Assembly (NCBI GenBank): GCA_963836785.1
Contig: CAWIKW010000024.1
Coordinates: 1-64,000, forward strand
Direction: 5' to 3'
Origin: DASQPR01 sp963836785
Lineage (GTDB): Bacteria > Actinomycetota > Actinomycetes > Mycobacteriales > Micromonosporaceae
Length of the DNA: 64,000 nt
The notes beneath the pieces were generated by a model that saw only the letters and a program-made list of their open reading frames with translations, made no database searches and had not been told where the DNA came from. Positions 63,267-64,000 of this stretch are shown here, piece after piece. The translations under genes were made by a program, and so were the position numbers. Each line of letters begins with the position of its first letter. Positions within the stretch are counted from its first letter, which is position 1.

Positions 63267-64000
63267 AGTAGGCCGCCGTCGACCGGCACGGTGATGCCGG
63301 TCAGGTAGCTCGCCGCCGGCGACAGCAGGAACGCGGCGACCCGGCCGAACTCGGTCGGGTCGCCGAGCCGGCGCAACGGGATCTCGGCGGCGAGCGCCCG
63401 CGCGGCGGCCTCCGCGTCGGGTGCCGCAGCTACGAGTTCGCGCATCCGGTCGGTCGCGAGCCGACCGGGCAGCAGGCTCAGCACCCGTACGCGGCGCGGG
63501 CCGTACTCGTCGGACATCTCCTTCGCGACGGCGGCGAGCCCTGGACGAAGACCGTTGGAGATGCCCAGACCCGGCAGCGGTGCCCGGACAGACGTCGACA
63601 GGACGAAGGCGATCGTTCCGCCGTCGTGATCGGCGAGCCGGGCCGCGACCGTACGGGCGATGCGTACGGCACCGAGGAACACCGTCTCGAACGACTCCCG
63701 CCACTGCTCGTCGGTGACGTCGGTGGCCGGAGCGGCCGGTGGCCCGCCTACCGAGATCAGCGCGCCGTCGAGCCGGTTGCCACGCTCCAGGGCGGCGGTC
63801 ACGAGGCGTTCGGCCGCGTCCGGCTCGGCGTTGTTCACCGCGATCGCGCGGGCCGTACCCGTCGAGCCGATGTCTCGGGCCTCGGCCGTCAGCCGGTCGG
63901 CGGCGGCGGTGACGGCGTCGGCGTGGCGAGAGGCGATAACGACATGCGCACCGTCGGCGACGAGGCACTCGGCGGCGGCGAAGCCGAGCCCGCGCGACGC
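63254..64000 (-). CDS. SDR family oxidoreductase (5' end beyond the window)
   Basis: The open frame continues to the window edge: the last codons visible read ASRGLGFAAAECLVADGAHV, the end of a TGASRGLG cofactor motif, so only the first few residues are missing. The usual NNAG is SVGGPPA and the catalytic Ser is in AFVLSTS. The expected YxxxK is replaced by a GISNGLRPGLAAVAK stretch, so Tyr is missing. PVDGGLL is at the end. At least 248 aa are present. This pattern matches atypical SDRs in which Tyr is absent; activity is uncertain. Confidence 0.85.
   Translation of the reverse strand, partial: ASRGLGFAAAECLVADGAHVVIASRHADAVTAAADRLTAEARDIGSTGTARAIAVNNAEPDAAERLVTAALERGNRLDGALISVGGPPAAPATDVTDEQWRESFETVFLGAVRIARTVAARLADHDGGTIAFVLSTSVRAPLPGLGISNGLRPGLAAVAKEMSDEYGPRRVRVLSLLPGRLATDRMRELVAAAPDAEAAARALAAEIPLRRLGDPTEFGRVAAFLLSPAASYLTGITVPVDGGLLRTF

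Overview
The window is high-GC DNA from an actinomycete. It carries whiA, rbpA, opcA, acVLRF1-type and TIGR03086-type genes, a SufR-led suf operon with a Rieske-type ferredoxin, and the typical actinobacterial order uvrA..uvrC-rapZ-yvcK-whiA..gap-pgk-tpiA-secG. GTG starts, 4-nt ATGA/GTGA overlaps and leaderless promoters are frequent. The genus cannot be fixed from this sequence alone.

Region 1 (1-10.3 kb) is a decaying accessory zone. It holds an IS110-family transposase, a truncated second IS110 copy, a broken IS630-type fragment and two IS1182-type remnants. Among them sit three related TetR-type regulators (2048, 5138, and a wrecked copy near 9238), an SDR fragment, an intact aldo/keto reductase and an intact DHA2-type MFS exporter. 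All three tetR promoters carry the same palindrome, TGGAC-N5/6-GTCCA, five sites in total, which points to one operator/regulator family that has multiplied here.

Region 2 (10.3-17.8 kb) starts with tRNA-Leu(GAG), a VOC protein and an SDR. A compact aromatic-degradation module follows: an AraC regulator, a fused maleylacetate reductase-hydroxyquinol 1,2-dioxygenase, and a class A flavin monooxygenase. Together the fused protein and the monooxygenase could take a hydroxylated aromatic through hydroxyquinol and maleylacetate to 3-oxoadipate. A repeat-rich spacer of about 0.9 kb ends the region.

Region 3 (17.8-42 kb) is core chromosome: uvrA, a Rieske lipoprotein, uvrC, rapZ-yvcK-whiA, gap-pgk-tpiA, secG, rbpA, then on the minus strand the pentose-phosphate block pgl-opcA-zwf, tal and tkt, and divergently ctaB. 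As given, pgk and the 3' end of uvrA show frame breaks.

Region 4 (42-50.4 kb) has ctaA divergent from sufR-sufB-sufD-ferredoxin-sufC-sufS-sufU-sufT, closed by a strong hairpin terminator.

Region 5 (50.4-64 kb) is mixed: a TIGR03086 protein, tetR-P450, a methyltransferase, an AlkD-like protein divergent from an acVLRF1 peptidyl-tRNA hydrolase, an ABC-F ATPase preceded by a tri-cysteine uORF, a GT-C-like membrane protein, an HTH protein with an enoyl-CoA hydratase, an ABC exporter, an EamA transporter with a structured leader, and an SDR cut by the window end. Short tandem and direct repeats occur in many intergenic gaps and sometimes run into gene ends.
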